Positions 46,905 through 56,285 of a stretch of 64,000 nt of DNA are shown here, piece after piece; position 1 is the stretch's first letter; each line of letters opens with the position of its first letter. The notes beneath the pieces are model-generated. The model was not told the origin of the DNA and made no database searches. It saw only the letters and a list, made by a program, of their open reading frames with translations. Made by a program: the position numbers and the translations under genes. Source of the stretch: Parahoeflea alexandrii (GTDB taxonomy: Bacteria; Pseudomonadota; Alphaproteobacteria; Rhizobiales; Rhizobiaceae); the NCBI RefSeq assembly GCF_024105735.1, contig NZ_JAAAML010000002.1, forward strand, positions 1,053,156 to 1,117,155, in the 5' to 3' direction.

Positions 46905-48460
46905 GATACAAGGTCCTTGTTTCTGCTTCTGGCGCTTGCCGGTGTTGCCGCTGCGATCACGTCCGCTGCATCCGCTCCCCTGCCGAACTCGCCGCTGATG
47001 CGGCCATCGGCGAGAACGATGATCCGGTCGGAGAGCGCCAGCACTTCCTCGAGATCGGAGGTGACGAAAATGATCCCGATGCCTTCCGCCGCCAGATTGC
47101 GCATCTTGTGGTAGATTTCCGCTTTCGCGCCGATGTCGATGCCGCGCGACGGCTCGTCCATCAGCAGCACCTTGGGCCCGGTCATCAGCGCCTTGCCGAT
47201 CACCACCTTCTGCTGGTTGCCGCCCGACAGCGACGACACAGGGTTCTCCTGGCTGGCGACCTTGACCGTCATCCGCTTGATGAACTCCGCGGCCCTCTCC
47301 GCTTCCTTGCGCAGGTTCAGATGAAAGCCGGCGGTGAACTGGGCGAGTGAGGAGAGGGTCATGTTCTCGCGAACGGACATGATCTGGATCAGCCCGTCGC
47401 GCTTGCGGTCCTCGGGCACCAGGGCGATGCCGCGCGCAATGCGTCCGGCGACATGGGGCTCGCGCATCTCCTCGCCATCAACGAAGAAATGGCCCCGCGC
47501 CTCGGGATGCTGCGCCATGATACATTCGAGGAATTCGGACCGACCGGCGCCCATCAGCCCGTAGAGCCCGAGAATTTCTCCGGCGCGGACCGTCAGCGAG
47601 ACATGATCGACCATGTAGCCGCCGCCCATCTTGGGCAGCGCAATGTTCTCGGCGCGGAACACCTCGTGTCCGAACTCGTGGCCGAGCGATTGGGAGAAAT
47701 CCTTGGATTTTTCACCGATCATGGCCTGGACGATCCAGGGAATGTCGACGCCCTGCATCGGCCTTGACCCGGTGATCTCTCCGTCCCTGAGAACGGTGAT
47801 GTAGTCGCCCACCCGGATCAGTTCCTCGAGCCGGTGCGAAATGTAGACGATGCCGACGCCCTGGGCCTTGAGCTCACTGATGATGCGGAACAGGACCTCC
47901 ACTTCCGCCGCCGAGAGCGCCGAGGTCGGCTCGTCGAGGATCAGGATCCTGGCATCCTGGGCCAGCGCTTTGGCGATTTCGACGATCTGTTGCTGGCCGA
48001 TCCGCAGGTGGCCGAGCGTGGTGTTGGGATCAATGTCCTGCTCGAGCCGTTGCAGCAGCACGCGGGTGCGCTCCTCCACCGAGTCATGATCGATATCGAA
48101 GCCGAAGCGGACCGGCTCCCGTGCCATGAACACGTTGTCGCAAACGCTCATGTCCGGAAACAGGTTGAGTTCCTGGAAGACGATGCCGATGCCGCTGGCC
48201 ACGGCGTCATCCTTGGTGCGAAACACCACCGGGCGACCATCGACGGTGATCTCGCCGTTGGTCAGCGTCTCGACGCCGGCGATCACCTTCATCAGGGTTG
48301 ATTTGCCGGCGCCGTTCTCACCGACAAGCACATTGACCGCGCCCATGCGGATGTCGAAATCGACACCCTTGAGCGCCACGGTGCCGGGATAGACCTTGGT
48401 GGCTCCGCGAATGGTCAGTCCGACCGGATGTGGCTCGTGGATCTCGGCCGCCTGGTTCAT
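46901..48460 (-). CDS. sugar ABC transporter ATP-binding protein (RbsA-like)
   Basis: 519 aa with two nucleotide-binding domains. The first has a normal Walker A (GENGAGKSTLMKVIAG) and ARILILDEPTSALS. The second has a degenerate Walker A (YGLMGAGRSEFLECI) but a good signature LSGGNQQKVVIGKAL and VLLMDEPSRGIDIGA, as in RbsA, XylG and AraG. It overlaps the DUF2291 gene upstream and the permease gene downstream by 4 bp each, so translation of the three is coupled. Confidence 0.95.
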   Translation of the reverse strand: MNQAAEIHEPHPVGLTIRGATKVYPGTVALKGVDFDIRMGAVNVLVGENGAGKSTLMKVIAGVETLTNGEITVDGRPVVFRTKDDAVASGIGIVFQELNLFPDMSVCDNVFMAREPVRFGFDIDHDSVEERTRVLLQRLEQDIDPNTTLGHLRIGQQQIVEIAKALAQDARILILDEPTSALSAAEVEVLFRIISELKAQGVGIVYISHRLEELIRVGDYITVLRDGEITGSRPMQGVDIPWIVQAMIGEKSKDFSQSLGHEFGHEVFRAENIALPKMGGGYMVDHVSLTVRAGEILGLYGLMGAGRSEFLECIMAQHPEARGHFFVDGEEMREPHVAGRIARGIALVPEDRKRDGLIQIMSVRENMTLSSLAQFTAGFHLNLRKEAERAAEFIKRMTVKVASQENPVSSLSGGNQQKVVIGKALMTGPKVLLMDEPSRGIDIGAKAEIYHKMRNLAAEGIGIIFVTSDLEEVLALSDRIIVLADGRISGEFGRGADAADVIAAATPASARSRNKDLVS

Positions 48461-49119
48461 GGCAGGACATCCACGCTGATCGGCGTGACGAGAACCGCCT
48501 CGTCAGCTTTTTTCAGCGGCGTGACCCCGGTAAAGGCCATCCTGCGGCCGACCAGATCGCCTTCGGGCAATTGCACCATGGCAGAGACCTGGTCGTTGAG
48601 CGCCCGGCCGAGCTTGGCAAACTCGATCTGGTCCCGGAAATCATCGAAATTGTAAAATGGCGCGATGTCGCGCAGCGCGTTGCCGCGGATGACCGGGCCA
48701 AGCTGCACGGTCACGTCGGCGGAACCGTCGCCATCGATATCCAGCTCCGCCACCCGGGCACGGGTATCGAGCTTGGCAGAGACGATCCTGCCGCTGTCGG
48801 TGATGGCGAAGTTCCAGGCAGCGCCCTGGCCGGAACCGCGGTTTCCGTGGGACTGACCGGCCTCGTCGAGCCCCTGGGCAAGGGCCGCACGGAAGGCCTG
48901 GTAGCTCAGCGCCCTGTCGCGCACATAGGGCAGGAGCCGGGTTTCAAACGTATCGGCAATGCGCTGCTCGGTACGAACCTCATCGCCGCTCGCGCCCGCT
49001 GAAACGGCCTTTTCGTCCTCGGGCACATTCTTGACCAGCTTGCAGCCCGACAGGCTGAAAACGGCCACTGCGCACAGGGTCAGGATGGTTCCGCGGGGCA
49101 GAATTGTCTTGCTGATCAT
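48457..49119 (-). CDS. DUF2291 family lipoprotein
   Basis: 220 aa. A signal peptide ends in the lipobox FSLSGCKLV (Cys about residue 26), so it is a membrane-anchored periplasmic lipoprotein. The body is beta-rich (IDGDGSADVTVQLGPVIRGN). DUF2291 proteins are found inside ribose-type ABC operons, as here between the binding protein and the ATPase, and are assumed to assist the importer; their role is not established. Its stop overlaps the ATPase start by 4 bp. Confidence 0.9.
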   Translation of the reverse strand: MISKTILPRGTILTLCAVAVFSLSGCKLVKNVPEDEKAVSAGASGDEVRTEQRIADTFETRLLPYVRDRALSYQAFRAALAQGLDEAGQSHGNRGSGQGAAWNFAITDSGRIVSAKLDTRARVAELDIDGDGSADVTVQLGPVIRGNALRDIAPFYNFDDFRDQIEFAKLGRALNDQVSAMVQLPEGDLVGRRMAFTGVTPLKKADEAVLVTPISVDVLP

Positions 49120-49218
49120 GATGCTCTCTGGCGTAGCGATTTGAAATGCAGCACGGAGACGGCCTCGCCGCGTCCTGCCATTTCATACCCGTCCCGTCGG
49201 CCGGCGTTCACATAGACG

Positions 49219-49249
49219 AAAACCGGAGCGCGGATGCATCGCGCCCCGG
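49219..49249 (-). terminator. partial terminator between the binding protein and the rest of the ABC operon
   Basis: On the minus strand CCGGGGCGCG (49249-49240) pairs with CGCGCTCCGG (49232-49223), one G-T pair, 7-base loop, then TTTT (49222-49219). It lies 16 bp after the binding-protein stop. It would let that protein be made in excess over membrane subunits. Confidence 0.75.
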
Positions 49250-49265
49250 CCGAACATGTTCAAAC

Positions 49266-50560
<1,295 letters not shown>

Positions 50561-52027
50561 ATGATACGGACTGTGAACCGCAGAATTTCGCTTGGCGTCG
50601 TGATCGGAAGCCGCGCCTTTTTCAGTCCGGCTCCGTGTATTGATGCACGCACGCAGGTTCTGGCGCAACTCGAAAAGCTGGGCATCGATGCCGTGATCCT
50701 TCCGGTGGATGCGACCGACAATGGTGCCGTGCAATCGATCCCCGACGCCAAGCTCTATGCCGAGCACTTCAAGACACATCGCGACAGGATTGACGGCCTG
50801 GTCATCTGCCTGCCCAATTTCGGTGACGAGATCGCGATCGCCGAACTGATCAACCGCGCCAGGCTCAACGTGCCGATCCTGCTCCAGGCCTCCAATGACG
50901 AGCTCGACAAGGTCGATGTGCACTCGCGCCGCGATGCCTATTGCGGCAAGCTCTCGGTCGCCAACAATTTCTGGCAGTACGGCGTCCCGTTCACCGAGAC
51001 CACCAGTCATACCTGCGATATTGACAGCGATGAGTTCCTGGGCGACCTCGACCGATTTTCCCGTGTCTGCCGAACGGTCTACGGCCTGAGGAACGCCCGC
51101 ATCGGCGCGATCGGCGCCCGGACCTCACCGTTCCAGACCATGCGGTTTTCAGAGAAGCTTCTGCAGCAGTCCGGCATCACGGTTGTAACGGCCGACCTGT
51201 CGGAACTGATCGGCGCGGCGGACGCCATCAAGGACGAGGACAAGGATCTTGTTGCCGGTCTGGAGCGGATCCGCAATTACGGCCGCATCCCCGCGCATAT
51301 CCGCGAGACGCAGGTGCTCAAGCAGGCGAAATGGACGCTGGCCGTCAATCGCTGGATCGCGGAAAACGAATGCGACGCCTCGGCGATCCAGTGCTGGCGC
51401 TCGCTTCAGGACAATTTCGGCTGCGCCACCTGCCTCACCATGTCGATGATGGGCGAGGATCTGGCGCCGTCGGCCTGCGAAGTCGATGTCATGGGCGCTG
51501 TGTCGATGTATGCGCTGACGCTTGCTTCCAGTGCACCGGCCGCGATCCTCGACTGGAACAACAATTACGCCGACCATGTCGACAAATGCGTCTGCACCCA
51601 TTGCGGAAACTTCCCCAAGAGCTTCCTCGGCACCACGCCGGAGATCGGCGAACTCGACGTGCTGGGCGAAGTCATTGGCCGCGAAAAATGCTTTGGCGCG
51701 GTCAAGGGCAAGGTGCAGCCTGGAAACATGACCTATTTCCGGCTGTCGTCCGATGACCGCAACGGCGTCCTCAAGGCCTATGTGGGCGAGGGGGAGTTCA
51801 CCGACGATCCCTTCGGCATGGACGGCGGCATCGCCGTCACAAAAGTCGAGCGGCTGCGCGAACTGATGCGGTTCGTCACCCAGAACGGGTTCGAGCATCA
51901 CGTCGCCATGGTGCGCGGCCATTACGGCGACATCGTCAACGAGGCGATCACCCGCTATCTCGGCTGGCCGGCCTATCACCACAACGGCACGCCGGAACCG
52001 CAGCTTTTCTTTCCAAACCGCAAGTGA
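50561..52027 (+). CDS. L-fucose/L-arabinose isomerase family protein
   Basis: 488 aa metal-dependent aldose-ketose isomerase fold. Likely metal ligands are Glu307 (ACEVDVMG), Asp331 (AAILDWNNNY) and His454 (MVRGHYGD). The 24-residue gap between the first two equals that between Glu337 and Asp361 of E. coli FucI. A Cys-rich stretch (KCVCTHCGNFP) follows the Asp. ATG 50561 has a GGGAGGA ribosome binding site. It is the first gene of the plus-strand operon with transketolase subunits and kinase, so it probably converts the imported aldose to the ketose. Confidence 0.88.
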   Translation: MIRTVNRRISLGVVIGSRAFFSPAPCIDARTQVLAQLEKLGIDAVILPVDATDNGAVQSIPDAKLYAEHFKTHRDRIDGLVICLPNFGDEIAIAELINRARLNVPILLQASNDELDKVDVHSRRDAYCGKLSVANNFWQYGVPFTETTSHTCDIDSDEFLGDLDRFSRVCRTVYGLRNARIGAIGARTSPFQTMRFSEKLLQQSGITVVTADLSELIGAADAIKDEDKDLVAGLERIRNYGRIPAHIRETQVLKQAKWTLAVNRWIAENECDASAIQCWRSLQDNFGCATCLTMSMMGEDLAPSACEVDVMGAVSMYALTLASSAPAAILDWNNNYADHVDKCVCTHCGNFPKSFLGTTPEIGELDVLGEVIGREKCFGAVKGKVQPGNMTYFRLSSDDRNGVLKAYVGEGEFTDDPFGMDGGIAVTKVERLRELMRFVTQNGFEHHVAMVRGHYGDIVNEAITRYLGWPAYHHNGTPEPQLFFPNRK

Positions 52028-52036
52028 GACAGGCGT

Positions 52037-52870
52037 ATGCCCCACGCTTTGAAAACCGACAATTCCGACGCCGTCATCCGCGCCAAGGCGCTGTGGATGC
52101 GGCAGCAGGCCATGAAGATGGTCTATGCCAAGCAGCTGGGTCACCTGGGCGGAGACTTCTCCGCGATCGATGTGCTGGCAACGCTCTATTTCGGCGTGCT
52201 TCGCTACGACCCGTCGCGGCCTGACTGGGCGGACCGCGACCGCTTCGTCATGTCCAAGGGCCACGCAACCGGGGCGCTCTACACGGCGCTGTGTGCTGCG
52301 GGCTATTTCCCGCAGGACTGGCTCGACACCTATATGGGGCACCACTCGAAACTCAACGGGCACCCGAACCGGCAATACCTGCCGGGGGTGGAGACCAATA
52401 CCGGACCACTCGGCCACGGTTTTCCCGTCGCACTCGGCATCGCCATAGCCGGACAGATCAGCAAAGCGGACTACCGGACCTACGTGCTGACCGGCGACGG
52501 CGAGCAGCAGGAGGGCTCGAACTGGGAAGCGGCCATGACCGCGGGCCACCGCAAGGTCAAGAACCTCACGCTGATCATCGACCGCAACCGGCTGCAACAG
52601 GGCGCGCGGACTGAAGACACGGCCGGACTGGATCCGCTTGACGACAAGTACCGCGCCTTCGGATGGCACGTTGTCGAGATCGACGGCCATGACTACGGGC
52701 AACTGCTGGAGACCCTTGGCGCGCCGGTGGGTGAGCGCGAAAAGCCGCTGTGCGTGATTGCAAAAACGGTCAAGGGCAAGGGCGTGTCTTTCATGGAAGA
52801 TCAGGCGAAATGGCACCATGGTGTGCCGAACGCGGAACAATTCGCGCAAGCAATGAAGGAACTGGTCTGA
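52037..52870 (+). CDS. transketolase, N-terminal subunit
   Basis: 277 aa, the ThDP pyrophosphate-binding half of a split transketolase. It has SKGHATGALYTAL, GPLGHGFPVALGIAIAGQ and the ThDP/Mg motif GDGEQQEGSNWEAAM ending in LTLIIDRNRLQ, and the conserved His-rich regions of the family. Its stop overlaps the start of the C-terminal subunit (TGATG), showing coupled synthesis. Being inside a sugar operon, it probably acts on the operon's own ketose phosphate rather than in the general pentose phosphate pathway. Confidence 0.94.
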   Translation: MPHALKTDNSDAVIRAKALWMRQQAMKMVYAKQLGHLGGDFSAIDVLATLYFGVLRYDPSRPDWADRDRFVMSKGHATGALYTALCAAGYFPQDWLDTYMGHHSKLNGHPNRQYLPGVETNTGPLGHGFPVALGIAIAGQISKADYRTYVLTGDGEQQEGSNWEAAMTAGHRKVKNLTLIIDRNRLQQGARTEDTAGLDPLDDKYRAFGWHVVEIDGHDYGQLLETLGAPVGEREKPLCVIAKTVKGKGVSFMEDQAKWHHGVPNAEQFAQAMKELV

Positions 52871-53832
52871 TGGCTGTCGCTGCAGCAACCACCGCCACGG
52901 GTTTTGATTGCCGAAAGGCCTGGGCCGAGACACTGGAATCACTCGCCGCTGCTGACGAGCGCATTGTCGTCGTGGTCAATGATTCGGTCGGCTCGTCCAA
53001 TCTCGGCGGCTTCCAGGAGAAGTTTCCCCGCCGCACGGTCAATGTCGGCATTGCCGAGCAGAACATGGTCGGCGTCGCCGCGGGCCTCGCCAATGGCGGC
53101 AGGATTCCGTTCGTCTCCGCGGCCTCCTGTTTCCTGACTGCGCGGGCGCTCGAGCAGATCAAGGCGGACGTCGCCTATGCAGGGTTCAACGTCAAGCTGG
53201 TGGGCCAGTCATCCGGCATCGCCTATGGCGAACTCGGCGCCACGCACCACTCGATCGAGGATTTCGCCTGGCTCAGGGCGCTTGGCCCGATCACCGTGAT
53301 CGCGCCGTGCGATGCCTGGGAAACTGCCGAAGCGGTGAAATGGGCGGCGGCCCACGAGGGCCCGGTCTATCTACGCCTCTCGCGGATGAAGGTGCCGACC
53401 CTCGACCTGCCTGACCGCAGCTTCACGCCCGGCAAGGCGGAACTGCAGAGAGCGGGAACCGATGTCACCATCATCGCCAACGGCACCACGGTTCATCTGG
53501 CCATCGAAGCGGCGGAGACCCTGGCCGCGGAAGGGATTTCGGCCCGCGTTCTCAACATGCACACGATCACCCCGCTCGATACCGACGCAGTGATCTCGGC
53601 GGCCAGGGAAACCGGAGCAATCGTCACCGTCGAGGAAGCGCTCGATCGCGGCGGCCTCGGCGGCGCGGTGGCGGAATGCACGTCCGCAACCCATCCGGTG
53701 CCCGTGCAACGGGTCGGCTTTCCGGGCTTCATGCCGACCGGCTCCATTGCCAGCCTGTTCGAGGAATTCGGCCTCAGCCGGGAGGGCATTGCGGGTGCTG
53801 CCCGCATTGCGATCCGCCGCAAGGGAGCCTGA
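52870..53832 (+). CDS. transketolase, C-terminal subunit
   Basis: 320 aa, pyrimidine-binding and C-terminal domains of the split transketolase. It has VNVGIAEQNMVGVAAGLA with the catalytic Glu that activates ThDP, and GATHHSIEDFAWLRALG, then a transketolase C domain (VLNMHTITPLDTDAVI, VTVEEALDRGGLGGAVAE). ATG 52870 overlaps the preceding stop. The kinase gene follows after 3 bp. Confidence 0.94.
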   Translation: MAVAAATTATGFDCRKAWAETLESLAAADERIVVVVNDSVGSSNLGGFQEKFPRRTVNVGIAEQNMVGVAAGLANGGRIPFVSAASCFLTARALEQIKADVAYAGFNVKLVGQSSGIAYGELGATHHSIEDFAWLRALGPITVIAPCDAWETAEAVKWAAAHEGPVYLRLSRMKVPTLDLPDRSFTPGKAELQRAGTDVTIIANGTTVHLAIEAAETLAAEGISARVLNMHTITPLDTDAVISAARETGAIVTVEEALDRGGLGGAVAECTSATHPVPVQRVGFPGFMPTGSIASLFEEFGLSREGIAGAARIAIRRKGA

Positions 53833-53835
53833 TCG

Positions 53836-55287
53836 ATGCTTGTTCTGGCGATCGACCAGGGAACGACCAACACCAAGGCACTGGTGGTCGACGAGAGCGG
53901 CCATATCCATGCCCATGCCTCCTCACCGTCAACCACGGACTATCCGCATCCCGGCTGGGCAGAACAGTCAGCCATTGCCATATGGGACAACACCCGGTCG
54001 GTGATCGATGCAACTGCAGCGCAGATGAAGGGCCGCAGCATCGACGCCATCGCCATCTCCAACCAGCGCGAAACAATCGTGGCGTGGGACGCGGAAACCG
54101 GCAAACCGGTCGGCCCGGCAATCCTGTGGCAATGCAGCCGGACCGCGCCCGAATGCGCAGCACTGATTGCGGCCGGGCACAATGAAACCGTTGAAGCGGT
54201 AACGGGGCTTGGGATCAACCCGATGTTTCCCGCCTCGAAACTGGCGTGGATGCTGAAGCACCGGCCGGAGGCACTGCGCCTGCTCGACCAGGGCCGTCTG
54301 CGAACCGGCACCGTCGACAGCTGGCTGTTGTGGAACCTGACGGCCGGAGCAACGTTTGCGACCGACCATTCCAACGCCTCGCGGACGCAATTGTTCGATA
54401 CCGAACTACTTGAGTGGAGCGGCGAACTCGCGGAGATTTTTGGAACGCCGACATCCTGCCTGCCCACCCCGCGGCCTTCGGACAGCCACTTCGGAGGGAC
54501 CGCTCAGGATGCAACCAGCCTTCCCCCCGGCATTCCCATCATGGCCATGATGGGAGACAGCCATGCGGCGCTCTATGGCCACGGCGTTCACAAGCCCGGC
54601 ACCGTCAAGGCGACCTACGGCACCGGTTCGTCGCTGATGACGCTGACCTCGCAGCGCGTCACGTCCAGCCACGGACTGTCCGGCACCATTGCCTGGACAG
54701 ACACGTCAGGCACGGCCTATGCGCTTGAGGGCAACATACTGGTCTCGGCGCAGGCGGCCGCCTTCATTGCGGGGCTTCTGGGGATCGGCGATGCAGGCAA
54801 GCTGTCCGACCTGGCGCAAACCGTGGAGACGGCAGGCGGGGTCACCTTCGTGCCCGCACTGTCCGGGCTCGGTGCGCCGCACTGGAACGATCATGCCACG
54901 GGCACGGTTTCCGGCATGACCCATGGCACCAAGCCGGCGCATGTCGCCCGGGCCACTTTCGAAGCCATTGCCTTGCAGATCAGCGACGTGTTCGAGGCGA
55001 TGCAGTCCGATGTCGGCGAACGGCTTGTCGGGCTCAGGACCGATGGCGGGGCTTCGTCCAACGCGTTCCTGATGCAATTGCAGTCCGACCTGCTGCAACG
55101 CCCTGTGGAAAGCGCCGTGGTGGAGGAGGTCAGCGCACTGGGGGCAGCGGCGATGGCGTTCCGCGCGCTCGGACAGGAATGGCTGCCCGACATGCGCAGC
55201 AAGCGCTATGAGCCGCGGATGGTCCCGGACTCAGCCAAGACTATTCGCGCCGTTTGGCGTGACGCCGTTCGGCGCGCCTGCAGCTAA
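53836..55287 (+). CDS. FGGY family carbohydrate kinase
   Basis: 483 aa sugar/polyol kinase. The phosphate loop is LAIDQGTTNTKALVVDESG; the substrate region is ILWQCSRTAPECA, where glycerol kinases usually have QDRRT; the catalytic Asp lies in MMGDSHAALYGHG; ATP contacts are TYGTGSSLMTL and the C-terminal RTDGGASSNAFLMQLQSDLL. It is the last gene of the isomerase-transketolase operon. The changed substrate loop argues against glycerol. A ketose made by the isomerase is the expected substrate. Confidence 0.92.
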   Translation: MLVLAIDQGTTNTKALVVDESGHIHAHASSPSTTDYPHPGWAEQSAIAIWDNTRSVIDATAAQMKGRSIDAIAISNQRETIVAWDAETGKPVGPAILWQCSRTAPECAALIAAGHNETVEAVTGLGINPMFPASKLAWMLKHRPEALRLLDQGRLRTGTVDSWLLWNLTAGATFATDHSNASRTQLFDTELLEWSGELAEIFGTPTSCLPTPRPSDSHFGGTAQDATSLPPGIPIMAMMGDSHAALYGHGVHKPGTVKATYGTGSSLMTLTSQRVTSSHGLSGTIAWTDTSGTAYALEGNILVSAQAAAFIAGLLGIGDAGKLSDLAQTVETAGGVTFVPALSGLGAPHWNDHATGTVSGMTHGTKPAHVARATFEAIALQISDVFEAMQSDVGERLVGLRTDGGASSNAFLMQLQSDLLQRPVESAVVEEVSALGAAAMAFRALGQEWLPDMRSKRYEPRMVPDSAKTIRAVWRDAVRRACS

Positions 55288-55474
55288 TTCTGGATGTTTG
55301 ATATCGGCGTTGTCGCGGAAGTCGCAATCATGCGGGGGCGCCGCTGCCTTGATGCCGGACAGCTCAGATGCCTTCATGACTTCACCCATTGAAGAGGGGT
55401 TTGGCTTCAACAAGCGGCATCTGATGAGCGGGCGTCAGCGTGTCCTGATTTGACGGCGGTGGTCCCCGGCGGGT

Positions 55475-56179
55475 TTACGCCGCTGTTGTAGAGAGTCCGT
55501 CAAAAAGCGTTGTTTCGGACAAGGCCCTTCGATAAGCATCGACGAGATGGGTCGCATGAACATCAATGAGTTTTTCCGCTCCCGTCACATCTTTGGATCG
55601 GCAAGCCTCAAGTACTGCCAGGTGCTCACCCATCGACCTGTCCAAGGTCTCGTTCATGATTGTGAAGAGATGGGTTCGCAATGCCATAAGCGGGCCGATC
55701 GTCCGCTTGTACGATGATGCGATCGAATGGTTCCCGCCGCTGATGATAATCGAGTTGTGAAAGTCGATATCACCCTTGGTGTATTTGAGGGCGTCCTCCA
55801 GCCGAGATGCCTCTGTCATTTTTCCGCATGCATCTGCGAGACGCTTGAGCAGCGCTGGGTGATTGGTGGCGATGGCTTTGCGAATGGACGCTTTTTCCAG
55901 AATACAACGATGCTCGCTGATCTCGTCGACGGCCTTCAGGTCGGGGGTGAAGACGAACGAGCCGCGCTTGGGGGAAATCGTGACAAGGCCTTCGACCTGA
56001 AGAGCGGCAAGCGCATCGCGTACCGGCGAACGGCTGATGCCGAGCATGTCGGCGAGCCGCTGCTCTGACAATTTGCACCCCAGGGGCAAGTCTCCGGAGA
56101 TGATCGCGTCGCGGATACGGTCAACCGTGACCTCCATCAGGGAGACCGGCTGCTCGATAGGTTTCAGGCTGTTGCTCAT
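55475..56179 (-). CDS. GntR family transcriptional regulator with FCD domain
   Basis: 234 aa from ATG 56179 (MSNSLKPIEQ); ATG 56194 is also in frame. The winged helix is VDRIRDAIISGDLPLGCKLS and LADMLGISRSPVRDAL, followed by the all-helical FCD ligand domain (IDFHNSIIISGGNHSIASSY, GEHLAVLEACRSKD) with metal-binding-type Asp and His residues. It is divergent from the FAD oxidase gene, with a 17-bp inverted repeat between them. FCD regulators usually respond to carboxylic acids. It probably represses this catabolic locus. Confidence 0.93.
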   Translation of the reverse strand: MSNSLKPIEQPVSLMEVTVDRIRDAIISGDLPLGCKLSEQRLADMLGISRSPVRDALAALQVEGLVTISPKRGSFVFTPDLKAVDEISEHRCILEKASIRKAIATNHPALLKRLADACGKMTEASRLEDALKYTKGDIDFHNSIIISGGNHSIASSYKRTIGPLMALRTHLFTIMNETLDRSMGEHLAVLEACRSKDVTGAEKLIDVHATHLVDAYRRALSETTLFDGLSTTAA

Positions 56180-56187
56180 GGGTCTTG

Positions 56188-56238
56188 CTAACATGATACA
56201 TGGTGGTTGACAATCGCATCTACCATGTACCATGTTAG
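56188..56238. promoter_or_regulatory. GntR operator: 17-bp inverted repeat with promoter
   Basis: CTAACATGATACATGGT (56188-56204) and ACCATGTACCATGTTAG (56222-56238) are inverted copies with one mismatch, 17 bp apart, and each contains CATG-rich half-sites with GTAC-type cores as in FadR-subfamily operators. TTGACA (56207-56212) in the spacer is a probable -35 for the rightward transcript. It starts 8 bp before the GntR start codon. Confidence 0.75.
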
Positions 56239-56285
56239 TTTTGGATGGAGTGGGGCGGGCCTTCGAAGGCTGGCGGGAGTGGGAC

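Noticed and set aside
55288..55474. Possible small gene between the sugar kinase and GntR genes
   Set aside because: Both strands have short frames without ribosome binding sites or protein-like composition; treated as intergenic.
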